Shown here piece after piece: positions 1 to 7,871 of a DNA stretch of 10,565 bases. The stretch lies in assembly GCA_003249275.1 (NCBI GenBank), contig QKJO01000241.1, forward strand, positions 1 through 10,565. Direction: 5' to 3'. Within the stretch, counting starts at the first letter, position 1. The number at the start of each line of letters is the position of its first letter. The DNA is from Spirochaetaceae bacterium. GTDB taxonomy: Bacteria; Spirochaetota; Spirochaetia; Spirochaetales_E; Spirochaetaceae_B. A program made the position numbers and the translations under genes. The notes beneath the pieces are model-generated. The model had not been told where the DNA came from. It was given only the letters and a program-made list of their open reading frames with translations, and searched no databases.

Positions 1-1121
1 TATCGCCCCAGATCTCCAGGGTAGCCTTGAAATTCGGAGCGGCGGAGTACTTTTCTCTGGCCATATTCGGTCTGAGTATCATCATCTCTGTTTCGGGAAA
101 TTCGATCCTGAAGGGGATCATGGCCGGCTTCTTCGGACTGCTGGTATCGACCATCGGATTCGACCCGATCTCCGGATACCCCCGATTCACCTTCGGTTCC
201 ATGGATCTCTTTGAAGGTCCCGCATTCATTCCGACTCTGATCGGTCTGTTTGCCTTTTCCGAGGTCTTCAAAGGGGTGGAAACCATAACGAAGCGGCAGA
301 AGGTGGAGAATAAACTGAACAGATTTCTGCCTGAGTGGAAGGACATTAAAACCTCCTGGAAGGTCATTCTGAAATCCAGCATTCTGGGAACCTTTATCGG
401 TTCGATTCCCGGAGCGGGAAGCGATATTGCTGCCTTTGTGGGGTACAGTGAAGCCAAAAGGAGTTCAAAGACTCCCGAACGTTTCGGTAAGGGCGCCATC
501 GAAGGTGTCGCCGCCGCCGAGTCGGCCAATAATGCCTGTACGGGAGGCGCCATGATCCCCATGCTTTCCCTGGGAGTTCCCGGCGATGCGGTTACGGCCG
601 TCCTCCTGGGAGCCTTCGTCATTCAGGGGCTTCAGCCCGGTCCTCTGCTGTACAGAGATCATATCGACGTTGTATACAGCGTTTTTGCCGCCATGATGGT
701 AGCCAATATTGTCATGTTCATCGTCGGATCGCTGGGGGCACGGTTGTTCGCCAAGGTCATAACCATCGACAGGAGCATTTTGATTCCTATAATCTTCGTG
801 CTCTCCGTGGTCGGCTCCTTCTCCATGCGGAACAGCCTCTTTGATGTGTGGGTCGCCCTGATCTTCGGTGTGATCGGATATTTCATGCAGCGCTATGATT
901 TTCCCGTATCTCCCATCCTGCTCGCTCTCATCCTCGGACCCATGGCAGAGAGCAATCTGAGACGGGCCATGGTGATTTCGGACGGGAATCCCATGGTTGT
1001 TTTTACAAGTCCCATCAGCGCCGTTTTTCTCGCTCTGGCCGTTCTGTCCCTGATTTCTTCCGTCCTTCGCCAGAAAAAGACGGAAAAAAAATTGAAAATG
1101 AATGATCAGGATCAATCCTGA
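1..1121 (+). CDS. tctA: TctA-family large membrane subunit of a tripartite tricarboxylate transporter (5' end missing)
   Basis: This is the large, many-spanning permease subunit of a TTT system. Such systems import carboxylates such as citrate with a periplasmic binding protein (TctC) and a small membrane subunit (TctB). The reading frame (codons from base 3) is open to the left edge. The residues before the TTG at 27 (SPQISRVALKFGAAEYF) continue the family sequence, so the gene starts outside the window and TTG is not the start. About 373 residues are visible of a usual ~500. Family signatures are clear: IGSIPGAGSDIAAF (PGAG at 408-419), FGKGAIEGVAAAESANNA, then PMLSLGVPGDAVTAVLLGA and GLQPGPLLY. 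Several hydrophobic spans follow, and the tail is charged (RQKKTEKKLK). The gene is followed by a terminator, so it is the last gene of its operon. TctB and TctC genes are not visible and may lie upstream. The family is certain; the substrate is not known. Confidence 0.95.
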   Translation, partial: SPQISRVALKFGAAEYFSLAIFGLSIIISVSGNSILKGIMAGFFGLLVSTIGFDPISGYPRFTFGSMDLFEGPAFIPTLIGLFAFSEVFKGVETITKRQKVENKLNRFLPEWKDIKTSWKVILKSSILGTFIGSIPGAGSDIAAFVGYSEAKRSSKTPERFGKGAIEGVAAAESANNACTGGAMIPMLSLGVPGDAVTAVLLGAFVIQGLQPGPLLYRDHIDVVYSVFAAMMVANIVMFIVGSLGARLFAKVITIDRSILIPIIFVLSVVGSFSMRNSLFDVWVALIFGVIGYFMQRYDFPVSPILLALILGPMAESNLRRAMVISDGNPMVVFTSPISAVFLALAVLSLISSVLRQKKTEKKLKMNDQDQS

Positions 1122-1142
1122 CAAAGTTTAGCTGAATCGTCA

Positions 1143-1180
1143 GGCGGAGCAGGCAAGTCTTGTCGCTCCGCCGGCTTTTA
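1143..1180 (+). terminator. Intrinsic terminator after tctA
   Basis: A perfect 8-bp stem (GGCGGAGC at 1143-1150, GCTCCGCC at 1165-1172) continues inward after one bulged A as a 5-bp stem (1152-1156 with 1160-1164, one G-T pair) closed by a 3-base loop. A short T run (1176-1179) follows. It lies 22 bases after the tctA stop and before the tetR promoter, so it should separate the two units. The T run is short, which leaves some doubt about efficiency. Confidence 0.75.
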
Positions 1181-1252
1181 CTTTCCGGCTTACTCCATTG
1201 CAGTTGATTTTCCTCTGCAGAGCATGAACCCCAGTATCCTGAGAAGACCCGC

Positions 1253-1282
1253 TTGACCCGCCGCCCTCCCTGCTACTATGAT
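1253..1282 (+). promoter_or_regulatory. Sigma70-like promoter of the TetR gene
   Basis: A -35 box TTGACC (1253-1258) and a -10 box TATGAT (1277-1282) are 18 bases apart. Each matches consensus at five of six bases. The predicted transcription start is near 1289-1290, about 26 bases before the tetR start codon. The rest of the gap between 1181 and 1252 shows nothing I can name. Confidence 0.65.
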
Positions 1283-1287
1283 ACAGA

Positions 1288-1307
1288 TCAAACGAACGTT
1301 AGTTAGA
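1288..1307 (+). promoter_or_regulatory. Probable TetR operator (dyad) in the tetR leader
   Basis: The core 1291-1304 (AACGAACGTTAGTT) is a dyad with 12 of 14 positions symmetric around a central AACGTT. The outer pairs 1288/1307 and 1289/1306 also match. It lies immediately downstream of the predicted transcription start and ahead of the ribosome binding site AGAGGA (1305-1310). A bound repressor here would block early transcription. Autorepression through such a site is normal for TetR-family genes. Binding is inferred from position and symmetry only. Confidence 0.55.
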
Positions 1308-1315
1308 GGAAACGG

Positions 1316-1933
1316 ATGGCGATTGAATCAACCAGAGACAGAATATTCAAAGAGGCTGTTTTACTCTTTGCGGCAAAAGGCTATCACGGCACATCCATGA
1401 GGGACCTCGCTTCGGCGGCGGGAATCAAGGAGAGCTCCCTGTACAACCATTTCAAGGGGAAGGAGGCCATTCTGGATGCGGTTCTCGAGTACCAGCTTGA
1501 TGGATTTACAGGTGCCATGGAGGCCATTGAGAAGGCCAAAGACCGGATTGATCTGCTGACGGACCCCGTGGAATTCTGGATGGCCGGCGCCGCCGTATTT
1601 ATGGGCAGTCTCCCCCCCCTCAATGAACAGGTCTCCCGCATCCTGATCAACGAGATGTTCCTCAATGAAAAATGCCGGACCTTCTATCTGGACCGGATGC
1701 GGCCGATCCAGAAGAGCCTGACAGAGACGATACTGACGGTCATGGACCGGAAGGGGATGATCCGCAAATGCGATATAAAGATGAAGGCGGAACAGTATGT
1801 CTACTTTCTGGAAGGCATAAGAATTGAACATGTGCTGATGATGATGAACGGGAGCAGTGAGGAAGAACTGAATGCCCATATGATGGCCCATCTCTCTCTC
1901 TTCATCGACGGGCTGAGAAAATACGATTATTGA
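1316..1933 (+). CDS. TetR/AcrR-family transcriptional regulator
   Basis: A 205-residue DNA-binding repressor, the usual length for the family. Residues about 7-53 form the TetR N-terminal helix-turn-helix domain: TRDRIFKEAVLLFAAKGYHG leads into TSMRDLASAAGIKESSLYNH and FKGKEAILDAV, all typical. The C-terminal part (about 60-205) is the ligand-binding and dimer region. It is helical and methionine-rich near the end (HVLMMMNG), and I cannot match it to a known effector class. The ATG at 1316 is chosen because AGAGGA (1305-1310) lies 5 bases upstream and the HTH begins right after it. The gene stands alone between the tctA terminator and the MCP gene, with its own promoter and a dyad that suggests autoregulation. 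Targets could be tctA upstream or the MCP-EAL pair downstream, where a related half-site occurs at 1942-1954. Confidence 0.93.
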   Translation: MAIESTRDRIFKEAVLLFAAKGYHGTSMRDLASAAGIKESSLYNHFKGKEAILDAVLEYQLDGFTGAMEAIEKAKDRIDLLTDPVEFWMAGAAVFMGSLPPLNEQVSRILINEMFLNEKCRTFYLDRMRPIQKSLTETILTVMDRKGMIRKCDIKMKAEQYVYFLEGIRIEHVLMMMNGSSEEELNAHMMAHLSLFIDGLRKYDY

Positions 1934-1941
1934 CATTTCTC

Positions 1942-1954
1942 AACTATGTTAGTT
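1942..1954 (+). promoter_or_regulatory. Inverted repeat after tetR: possible second TetR operator
   Basis: AACTA (1942-1946) and TAGTT (1950-1954) are perfect inverted arms around a 3-base centre. The right part, GTTAGTT (1948-1954), is identical to the right part of the dyad in front of tetR (1298-1304), but the total length is 13 rather than 14 bases. It may be a second operator controlling the MCP gene, whose start is 91 bases downstream. The same bases could also form a weak A/T stem followed by five Ts (1953-1957), a poor terminator for tetR. I cannot decide between these. Confidence 0.3.
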
Positions 1955-2008
1955 TTTCATAAGTCCAAAAATTAAATACTCTTCATACTCCTCATAATTA
2001 TTTCCTGG

Positions 2009-2017
2009 TGATATGAT
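2009..2017 (+). promoter_or_regulatory. Candidate extended -10 promoter of the MCP gene
   Basis: TGATATGAT has the extended -10 form TGnTATGAT (five of six in the hexamer) and lies 28 bases before the MCP start codon. No convincing -35 box lies 17-18 bases upstream. I found no good sigma28 or sigma54 pattern in the 111-base gap between tetR and the MCP gene. This gap is A/T-rich and otherwise holds only the inverted repeat at 1942-1954. Confidence 0.35.
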
Positions 2018-2044
2018 AATCAAAACTGAAAACCGGAGTTCCCC

Positions 2045-3688
2045 ATGGATATTTTAAAATCTTCCCTTCCCCCCCTGTCCGCCCTTCTGGGTGTTCTTGC
2101 CCTGCTCCTCTTTCCGGCACCCTATTCCATCGCTTTCACGGGAGTCGTTCTCCTGTACCTGGCCTTCAACAGTCTCTACTTCTTCCGGAGCAAAAGAAAA
2201 GAGGTCAGCCTTTACGATGATCTGGTGACGGGCCGTCTTTGCAATGCCTGCTCCGATAACGGCAGGGGAGAACGACCGGTCAATATCCTCAAGGAGCATA
2301 TGCACTCCTGTCAGGTTTCCAGGGACAAGACGAATAAAATTATTCTGGACAACGAGAAAGAGTCTCTTGGCTTTGCCACGGAGATGAAAGATTCGGTTTA
2401 CCTGGTCACATCCATCAACGGAAGCGTCAAGGCCTTCAATGAACGGATGGACCATCTGAACGACAACCTGCTCAACTCCTCCTCGGCCATAGAGGAGATA
2501 TCCCAGACCATTCTGGAGTTCAGCAATCAGATTGAAGCCCAGTCAAGCTCCATCATCCAGACCTCATCGGCGGTGGAGCAGATGGATGCATCCATCAAGA
2601 ATGTCCGGGAAATCACGAACCGCAAACGGGAAAGCTCGGTGGAACTCCAGAAGCAGACTGCAGAAAACCTTGTACAGATGGAGCAGATGAACAAGCTGAT
2701 CGAAGACGTCAACAGCAGCGTGGACTCCATCATGGGCATCATCACGGTGATCAACAAGATTGCCAGCCAGACCAATCTTCTGTCCATGAACGCCGCCATC
2801 GAGGCGGCCCATGCGGGCGACGCGGGAAAGGGTTTTGCCGTTGTTGCCGACGAGATCAGAAAACTGGCCGAGTCCACAGCCGTCAACTCCGCCCTGATTT
2901 CCAAAACCCTGAAGGCCGTCATCAGCGATGTCAGCAGGGTCAAGGATGCCGGCAAGGTCGCTCTGGGTTCCTACGGTCTGATCAGCAGGGAGACAAAGGA
3001 GGTCGTGGATGCCTTCAATGAGATCATCCAGGCTACCTCGGAGCTCAATGTAGGCAGCCACGAAATCGTCAGCGCCACCCAGGTTCTCAACGATATCACC
3101 ATGCAGATCCGTGACGGTTCCAGGGAGATTGCCGTCAGTTCCAATGATATCCGGGATTCCATCCACAATATCGTCGATGCCAGCCGCGAGGGGAACGAGC
3201 AGATCGGGAACATCACCAATGTGACCCAGGATCTGAACATGATGTTTTTTTCAATCTCTCAGGCCCTCATCAACTACGAGGTTTATCTTGAGAAAATTCA
3301 GGAGTTTCAGAATTTTGAGTTCGGTACGGGCACAGTCTCTTTTCCCATAGTGAAGAGCATTCTCCAGCATCTGCTCTGGGTCATCAAGGCCCGGGGGATC
3401 ATCGACGGAAAGCTGAATATCCAGGCCGATGCGGTAACGGATCATCACAGCTGCGATCTGGGAAAATGGATCTACACTTCGGCGGATGATTCCTTTAAGA
3501 GAAGCAAACATTTCTCAACGCTGGAAACAAGACATGAGCTGATGCATAATATGGTTAGGGAAATCATCAAATCTCTTAAAACCGATTCTGCTGATGAGCG
3601 GGAGAAACGGTACGGTGAGCTGCTGGGGGTGTCTGGAGAGGTTGTTGAGCTATTATTGAAAATCAATGAAGAAAAAAAGAGAAATTAA
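2045..3688 (+). CDS. Membrane-anchored methyl-accepting chemotaxis protein with C-terminal CZB zinc-binding domain
   Basis: A 547-residue chemoreceptor that should control CheA kinase. Two hydrophobic segments (about 9-24 and 28-47) form a membrane hairpin with almost no periplasmic loop, and there is no HAMP domain. A Cys/His segment follows: C66-N-A-C69, then H85, H87 and C89. The MCP signalling coiled coil spans about 110-410, with its tip at 239-275 ([20 protein letters not shown], then [16 protein letters not shown]). The C-terminal CZB domain (about 435-510) carries [11 protein letters not shown]. Candidate zinc ligands are H442, C470, H497 and H501; the gaps of 28, 27 and 4 nearly repeat those of H22, C52, H79 and H83 in E. 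coli DgcZ. CZB domains sense zinc or thiol oxidation in other proteins. The start at 2045 has GGAG (2035-2038) 6 bases upstream. The 3' end overlaps the next gene by 23 bases, so the two are probably co-transcribed. The family call is certain; the signal is inferred. Confidence 0.95.
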   Translation: MDILKSSLPPLSALLGVLALLLFPAPYSIAFTGVVLLYLAFNSLYFFRSKRKEVSLYDDLVTGRLCNACSDNGRGERPVNILKEHMHSCQVSRDKTNKIILDNEKESLGFATEMKDSVYLVTSINGSVKAFNERMDHLNDNLLNSSSAIEEISQTILEFSNQIEAQSSSIIQTSSAVEQMDASIKNVREITNRKRESSVELQKQTAENLVQMEQMNKLIEDVNSSVDSIMGIITVINKIASQTNLLSMNAAIEAAHAGDAGKGFAVVADEIRKLAESTAVNSALISKTLKAVISDVSRVKDAGKVALGSYGLISRETKEVVDAFNEIIQATSELNVGSHEIVSATQVLNDITMQIRDGSREIAVSSNDIRDSIHNIVDASREGNEQIGNITNVTQDLNMMFFSISQALINYEVYLEKIQEFQNFEFGTGTVSFPIVKSILQHLLWVIKARGIIDGKLNIQADAVTDHHSCDLGKWIYTSADDSFKRSKHFSTLETRHELMHNMVREIIKSLKTDSADEREKRYGELLGVSGEVVELLLKINEEKKRN

Positions 3689-6600
3689 AAAAACTATCAA
3701 GAGGAAGCTGACTCAGTCCTACGGTTTCCTTGTTCTGTTTTTTGTTCTGATCTTTATCGCCTTTGATGCCATCCTTGCCCTCCGTCTGAAGGAAGAGGGT
3801 GTGGATCACTGGATGAAGCAGAACACGGACAGCATATTTCAGAATATAGAGAGTCTCATTGTCAAATCCGTCAGGGTTCACATCAAAATAGAAAATGAAA
3901 AACTCCTGGCCGTGGCATCGATCTACAGCCGTATGGCCGATGAGGGAATGCTTCTCCCGGGAGAAGCCCGGAAGGATATCCTGAATGAAATATCCCGTCA
4001 GAAAATGGGCGAGTCGGGCTATTCCTATGCCATTGACAGCCGGGGAATTATGATCGTCCATCCCTATGAGGAGTATGTGAATACCGACTTCAGCGGCGTG
4101 GACGTGGTTCAGAAGCAGCTGAGCCAGAGATCGGGATATCTGGATTACATGTGGCAGAATCCGGGTGAAACAGAAGAGAGGCATAAAACCCTCTTCATGA
4201 CACCCTTTGAACCTCAGGACCTCATCATCGCCACCACCGCGTATTTTGATGATCCCACAATCAGCGATATAAGGATCGATGACGTCAGACAGTTTATCAG
4301 GAACAGTCCCGGTCTCGAAAACAGTACGGTCTCGCTTCTGGACAGCGAGGGATACTACCTGATCGAACCGGAGGGTCTGAAGGTCACATCGGACAGAAAT
4401 ACGTCCATCCTGCCCTATCTGGACCGGATAAAAGAGACCGAATCGGGGAACTTTACAATCCCCGGCGACTCCTTCCCGCAGCTGTTCAGCGGCCGTAAGG
4501 TCTTTTACCACTACATGCCGGCAACGGACTGGATCATCCTGACCTGCGGGTTTGTCAGGGATATCTACTCACTGATCACCAATATCATCCTCATCTCATT
4601 TGTCATCGTTTCCGTTTCCGTGATCTTTCTCATCTACCTGAATTCTATGATCAGCAGGAGACTCTCCCAACCCCTCAATAGGCTGGTAGAAACCATTGAG
4701 CGCGGCTCGGAAGGTGATATGAGCGTCCGGTCCGATCTGAAGACAGGGGATGAACTGGAGATCATGGGAGCTCATTTCAATAATTTCATGGATGCCCAGG
4801 TGAAGTTCGTCAGCGACCTGAAGGCGGCCCAGAAGTCGATACAGCTGCTGGCCAGATTTCCCGATGAAACCCCCAACCCTGTCATGAGAATCGGCGACGG
4901 CGGTATCCTGGAATATGCCAACCGCAATGCCTGTTCCATGATTCTGCCTGCCCTGAACCTTGCCGTCGGCAGTCCCGTACCGGAAAAAACCCTGGATTCC
5001 ATGGTCCGCAAAGACAATCTGATCGGTCGGAATGAAGTCAGTATCGGTGAGAGCCTCTTCAGTTTTACGGCCACCAGGGTCGTGGAGCCCGACGGTCTTT
5101 ACCTTTTCGGACGGGACATCACCAGACAGAAAAAATTCGAATCCCTCCAGCTCCTGTCGGAGAATATCTACAGGAACAGCATCGAAGGGATCGTCATCAC
5201 CGACAGAAACGGAATCATCGACTCCATCAACCCCGCCTTTACAGGCATCACCGGTTATACCGAAAAGGATGCCCTCGGGAAAAAAACATCCATTCTCAAG
5301 TCCCACAAGCACGATCATGAGTTCTATACGGATATGTGGAGACAGCTGCTGAAGAAGGGCTACTGGGACGGAGAGATCTGGAACCGCCGCAAGGACGGCA
5401 CTGTCTATCCCGAATATCTGACCATCACCTCCCTCAGGGACAACAAGGGTGAAATACAGCACTTTATCTCCTTTTTTCATGATCTGACCGAGGTCAAGGA
5501 GAAGGAGGACCGTATCCGTTATGAAGCCACCCATGATTCCCTGACGGGGATTCCCAATAAAGAGTACCTCTACAGCAGAATTCAGGAGAGTATCGACGAT
5601 CCGGATATTCAGAATCTCTCCGTCCTCTATGTGGATATCAGGAATCTGAACAGGATCAATGAGAGCCTGGGGACGGATGCGGGGGATGCCCTGCTTATTG
5701 AGAGCGCCAGACGGCTGAAGGGGCTCTTCCACGATGGTGTGACCGTCGCCAGACTGGGGAGCGATGACTTTGCCGTCCTCCTGAATCTTTCCCATGATTC
5801 ACCCGAGCTGCAGAAGACCCTCGATGAGATTCTGAGGATCTTTCACAGTGTTTTTGTGGTGAAGGGAAAGGAGATCGATATCCGCATCTCTCTGGGGATC
5901 GCCGCTTATCCCGATGACGACAAGGATGCCAGGGAGCTGGTCGCCAAGGCGGAAACGGCCATGCGCTCCTCCCGGGACAACGTCAACAACTACTTTCAGT
6001 TCTACAACCCGGGCATGAAATCCACCGGACTGAGCCGGGTAGAGCTTGAAAGCAGTCTGAGAAAAGCCGTTGAGGAGAAACTCTTCTATCTCCACTATCA
6101 GCCCAAGGTCGACGCCCGGACGGGTCTGATTACGGGTTCGGAAGCCCTTGTCCGAATGCATCCCGTAGACGGCCGGCTTATCGGTCCGGATCAGTTTATC
6201 CCCGTAGCCGAGGAGATAGGCCTTATTGAGGCTCTGGGAGCCTGGGTCCTGGAGAGGGCATGCCGGGATACCAGGACTCTCCATGATCAGGGTTTCGAAG
6301 ACCTGACCGTCGCCGTCAACCTGTCCCCCTGGCAGTTCAGGAGGGACGATCTCCCCCGGCAGGTTGAAAATATAGTGAAGTCCACAGGTCTCCCCATGAA
6401 CCGGCTGAACCTTGAAATCACCGAGGGAATGGCCATCAACAATGTGGACAAGTCTCTGGAGATGATGAAGAAACTGACCGCTCTGGGTCTTTCCCTTTCC
6501 ATAGACGACTTCGGGACCGGCTATTCCTCTCTTTCCTATATGGCCGAATTCCCCGTGGATGTGCTGAAGATCGACAAGTCCTTCGTCAAGGGAATCCCCG

Positions 6601-6809
6601 ATGACGTCAAGGTGACCGGAGTGGCTCTCGCCATCCTCTCTCTGGCCCAGCATCTGGGAATGGATACGGTCGCCGAAGGGGTGGAAACGGAGGAGGAACT
6701 GAATTTCTTCAGAGACAAGGGATGCGATCTCATCCAGGGGTACTACTTCCACAAGCCCATGACTTTTGAGGAGTACGGGAATGCACTCCGGAAGGACCGG
6801 AGCCGTTAA
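3666..6809 (+). CDS. Cache-HAMP-PAS-PAS-GGDEF-EAL protein, probable cyclic-di-GMP phosphodiesterase
   Basis: A 1047-residue membrane enzyme. A basic N-terminus and membrane span (about 18-40) precede an extracytoplasmic double Cache region (about 41-300; [19 protein letters not shown] at 115-133, second unit near 220-295). A second span (about 303-326), HAMP (about 328-380), a weak PAS (about 395-487; [11 protein letters not shown]) and a clear PAS (about 496-612; [17 protein letters not shown]) follow. The GGDEF domain (about 613-780) has GSDDF (698-702) instead of GGDEF and LGT for the usual LGH, so cyclase activity is doubtful. The EAL domain (about 790-1040) keeps the expected metal and catalytic residues: E826 in EALVR, N885, E917, D947-D948, K968, E1004 and Q1024. 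Net activity is therefore predicted to be hydrolysis of c-di-GMP to pGpG, tuned by Cache and PAS ligands; the GGDEF domain may bind GTP. The ATG at 3666 lacks a clear Shine-Dalgarno and lies inside the MCP gene, so translation is probably coupled. It converges with the AraC gene, 18 bases away. Confidence 0.95.
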   Translation: MKKKREIKKTIKRKLTQSYGFLVLFFVLIFIAFDAILALRLKEEGVDHWMKQNTDSIFQNIESLIVKSVRVHIKIENEKLLAVASIYSRMADEGMLLPGEARKDILNEISRQKMGESGYSYAIDSRGIMIVHPYEEYVNTDFSGVDVVQKQLSQRSGYLDYMWQNPGETEERHKTLFMTPFEPQDLIIATTAYFDDPTISDIRIDDVRQFIRNSPGLENSTVSLLDSEGYYLIEPEGLKVTSDRNTSILPYLDRIKETESGNFTIPGDSFPQLFSGRKVFYHYMPATDWIILTCGFVRDIYSLITNIILISFVIVSVSVIFLIYLNSMISRRLSQPLNRLVETIERGSEGDMSVRSDLKTGDELEIMGAHFNNFMDAQVKFVSDLKAAQKSIQLLARFPDETPNPVMRIGDGGILEYANRNACSMILPALNLAVGSPVPEKTLDSMVRKDNLIGRNEVSIGESLFSFTATRVVEPDGLYLFGRDITRQKKFESLQLLSENIYRNSIEGIVITDRNGIIDSINPAFTGITGYTEKDALGKKTSILKSHKHDHEFYTDMWRQLLKKGYWDGEIWNRRKDGTVYPEYLTITSLRDNKGEIQHFISFFHDLTEVKEKEDRIRYEATHDSLTGIPNKEYLYSRIQESIDDPDIQNLSVLYVDIRNLNRINESLGTDAGDALLIESARRLKGLFHDGVTVARLGSDDFAVLLNLSHDSPELQKTLDEILRIFHSVFVVKGKEIDIRISLGIAAYPDDDKDARELVAKAETAMRSSRDNVNNYFQFYNPGMKSTGLSRVELESSLRKAVEEKLFYLHYQPKVDARTGLITGSEALVRMHPVDGRLIGPDQFIPVAEEIGLIEALGAWVLERACRDTRTLHDQGFEDLTVAVNLSPWQFRRDDLPRQVENIVKSTGLPMNRLNLEITEGMAINNVDKSLEMMKKLTALGLSLSIDDFGTGYSSLSYMAEFPVDVLKIDKSFVKGIPDDVKVTGVALAILSLAQHLGMDTVAEGVETEEELNFFRDKGCDLIQGYYFHKPMTFEEYGNALRKDRSR

Positions 6810-6827
6810 GCAGATTCTAAAAAAGAG

Positions 6828-7721
6828 TCAGGACGTCTGATTCCGGACCATATTCTCCCTGTATTCGCTGGGAGTGTAGTTGGACAGTTTCTTCAGGACG
6901 GTGCAGAAGTAGTTGCTGGAGGAGAATCCCGCATCCAGGGCGATCTGGGTCACCGAGTAGTCGGTGCTTTCAAGCAGGTATTTGGCGTATTCCAGTTTTT
7001 TGTAGGTGATGAAGTTGGCGGGGGTCATACCCACCTCATCCTTGAACCGGATTTTGAACCGGGACAGGGAGTAGCCCGACACCTCCGCCAGTTTTTTAAG
7101 ATGCAGTTCTTCCCTGTAGTGTTTGTCTATGTAGCTCAGAACCGATTTGATGTCCTCGTCAAAGTTGGGTTTGCTCTCCTTCATCACCGGTGAGAAGGTT
7201 GGAATCTTGAAGAGGAAGCAGCAGAGGTACTGAATCCCGATCTTTATGGATACTGCCGATCCCTCGGCAATGTGCTCAAAGGCCATTTTGAGGAGCTTTG
7301 TTTCGGAAGGCGAGAAACTCAGATGCCTGAACTTACGGTTCGTGAGAATCTCATAGAGGGCAAGACTGTACTCCCTGTTGAGACCCAGAAGCTGTTCCTT
7401 GTCCTTCAGATCCACCTGAAAACCGTAGAAGGAACAGGGGCTCTGGTGGTAGTTCCCGTTGTTGTGGGGCTCGAAGGGGTAGGTGGTGAACAGTTCGTTC
7501 CCCGTGACCGTATAGGCTTCGTCCTCGATCTGGCAGAACCTCTTTCCCTTAGTCAGGCAGTGGAGTTCCACAATGTCGGAGTGATAGTGGAGGGGAGTGG
7601 GCGGAATGGCCCTTGAGAGATTCCAATAGGCAAAGTTTCTAAGACCTTTCACGTTGTGAACGTTGTGGGTAATGACTTTTTTGTGCTCTTCCCAGCAGTA
7701 TTCATCAAAAATCTCGGGCAC
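6828..7721 (-). CDS. AraC-family transcriptional regulator with N-terminal cupin-like domain
   Basis: A 297-residue regulator. The N-terminal half (about 1-150) is an AraC-type cupin sensor: H45-Y-H47 and E52 on the first strands, then GNELFTTYPFEPHNN. The C-terminal AraC DNA-binding domain (about 187-292) shows two helix-turn-helix units: LHLKKLAEVSGYSLSRFKIR (207-226) and SVTQIALDAGFSSSNYF (256-272), ending in NYTPSEYREN. The start is GTG at 7719-7721, supported by AGAGGAG (minus strand, 7728-7734) 6 bases before it. The gene is divergent from the DapA-like/TRAP operon across a 150-base gap, the usual place for a local activator that responds to the imported or cleaved compound. That ligand is not identifiable. 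The 3' end converges on the EAL gene. A T6 run on the minus strand (6819-6824) follows the stop, but the only stem before it is 4 bp, so termination there is uncertain. Confidence 0.94.
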   Translation of the reverse strand: MPEIFDEYCWEEHKKVITHNVHNVKGLRNFAYWNLSRAIPPTPLHYHSDIVELHCLTKGKRFCQIEDEAYTVTGNELFTTYPFEPHNNGNYHQSPCSFYGFQVDLKDKEQLLGLNREYSLALYEILTNRKFRHLSFSPSETKLLKMAFEHIAEGSAVSIKIGIQYLCCFLFKIPTFSPVMKESKPNFDEDIKSVLSYIDKHYREELHLKKLAEVSGYSLSRFKIRFKDEVGMTPANFITYKKLEYAKYLLESTDYSVTQIALDAGFSSSNYFCTVLKKLSNYTPSEYRENMVRNQTS

Positions 7722-7757
7722 TCCAGGCTCCTCTCTATGTTCGCATAAGTACTAAAT

Positions 7758-7766
7758 ATTATATCA
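7758..7766 (-). promoter_or_regulatory. Extended -10 promoter of the AraC gene
   Basis: Read on the minus strand this is TGATATAAT, a perfect TATAAT with the TGn extension. It lies 36 bases before the GTG start, giving a leader of about 30 bases. No good -35 box is present at the right distance, which an extended -10 can tolerate. Confidence 0.55.
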
Positions 7767-7777
7767 AATGCAGTGTG

Positions 7778-7795
7778 ATAGAATAGCTATTATAT
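7778..7795. promoter_or_regulatory. 18-bp imperfect palindrome between divergent araC and dapA-like genes
   Basis: A perfect 10-bp palindrome AATAGCTATT (7782-7791) is flanked by ATA and TAT arms across one mismatched pair (7781/7792), so 16 of 18 positions are symmetric. It lies 12 bases upstream of the araC -10 box, in its -35 region, and about 75-95 bases before the dapA-like start. An operator is plausible, but AraC proteins more often use direct repeats. The forward promoter is unclear: TATAAA occurs at 7817-7822 and at 7842-7847, neither with a good -35 box, as expected if an activator is needed. The region is A/T-rich, so chance symmetry is possible. Confidence 0.35.
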
Positions 7796-7871
7796 TACTT
7801 CTCGGACAATTAGGTTTATAAAAATTCTAGTGGAAAATAGATATAAATAATACGAGTCTAGGAGTATGACG

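Noticed and set aside
27..29. TTG as the start codon of the tctA gene
   Set aside because: The frame is open to the left edge and the residues before it fit the family, so the gene is truncated by the window rather than starting here.
1973..1999. Sigma28-type (flagellar/chemotaxis) promoter before the MCP gene
   Set aside because: TAAA is present at 1973-1976, but the bases at the proper spacing do not match GCCGATAA.
4596..5795. A 399-codon open frame on the minus strand inside the Cache-PAS-GGDEF-EAL gene
   Set aside because: It mirrors the codon pattern of the real gene, has low-complexity Gly/His/Asp-rich text and no domain I recognise. The plus-strand domains run through the whole stretch.
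5799..6752. A 317-codon open frame on the minus strand opposite the GGDEF and EAL domains
   Set aside because: Same reason: a shadow of a strongly biased coding strand, with no recognisable product and no convincing start signal.
6786..6802. Hairpin CTCCGG / CCGGAG at the end of the EAL gene as a terminator
   Set aside because: It lies inside the coding sequence and no T run follows on either strand.
6819..6840. Terminator for the AraC gene on the minus strand
   Set aside because: A T6 run is present, but the only stem before it is TCAG/CTGA, 4 bp, too weak to call.
7774..7790. CRP-type site starting TGTGA in the araC-dapA gap
   Set aside because: The right half-site does not match TCACA, so only one half is present.
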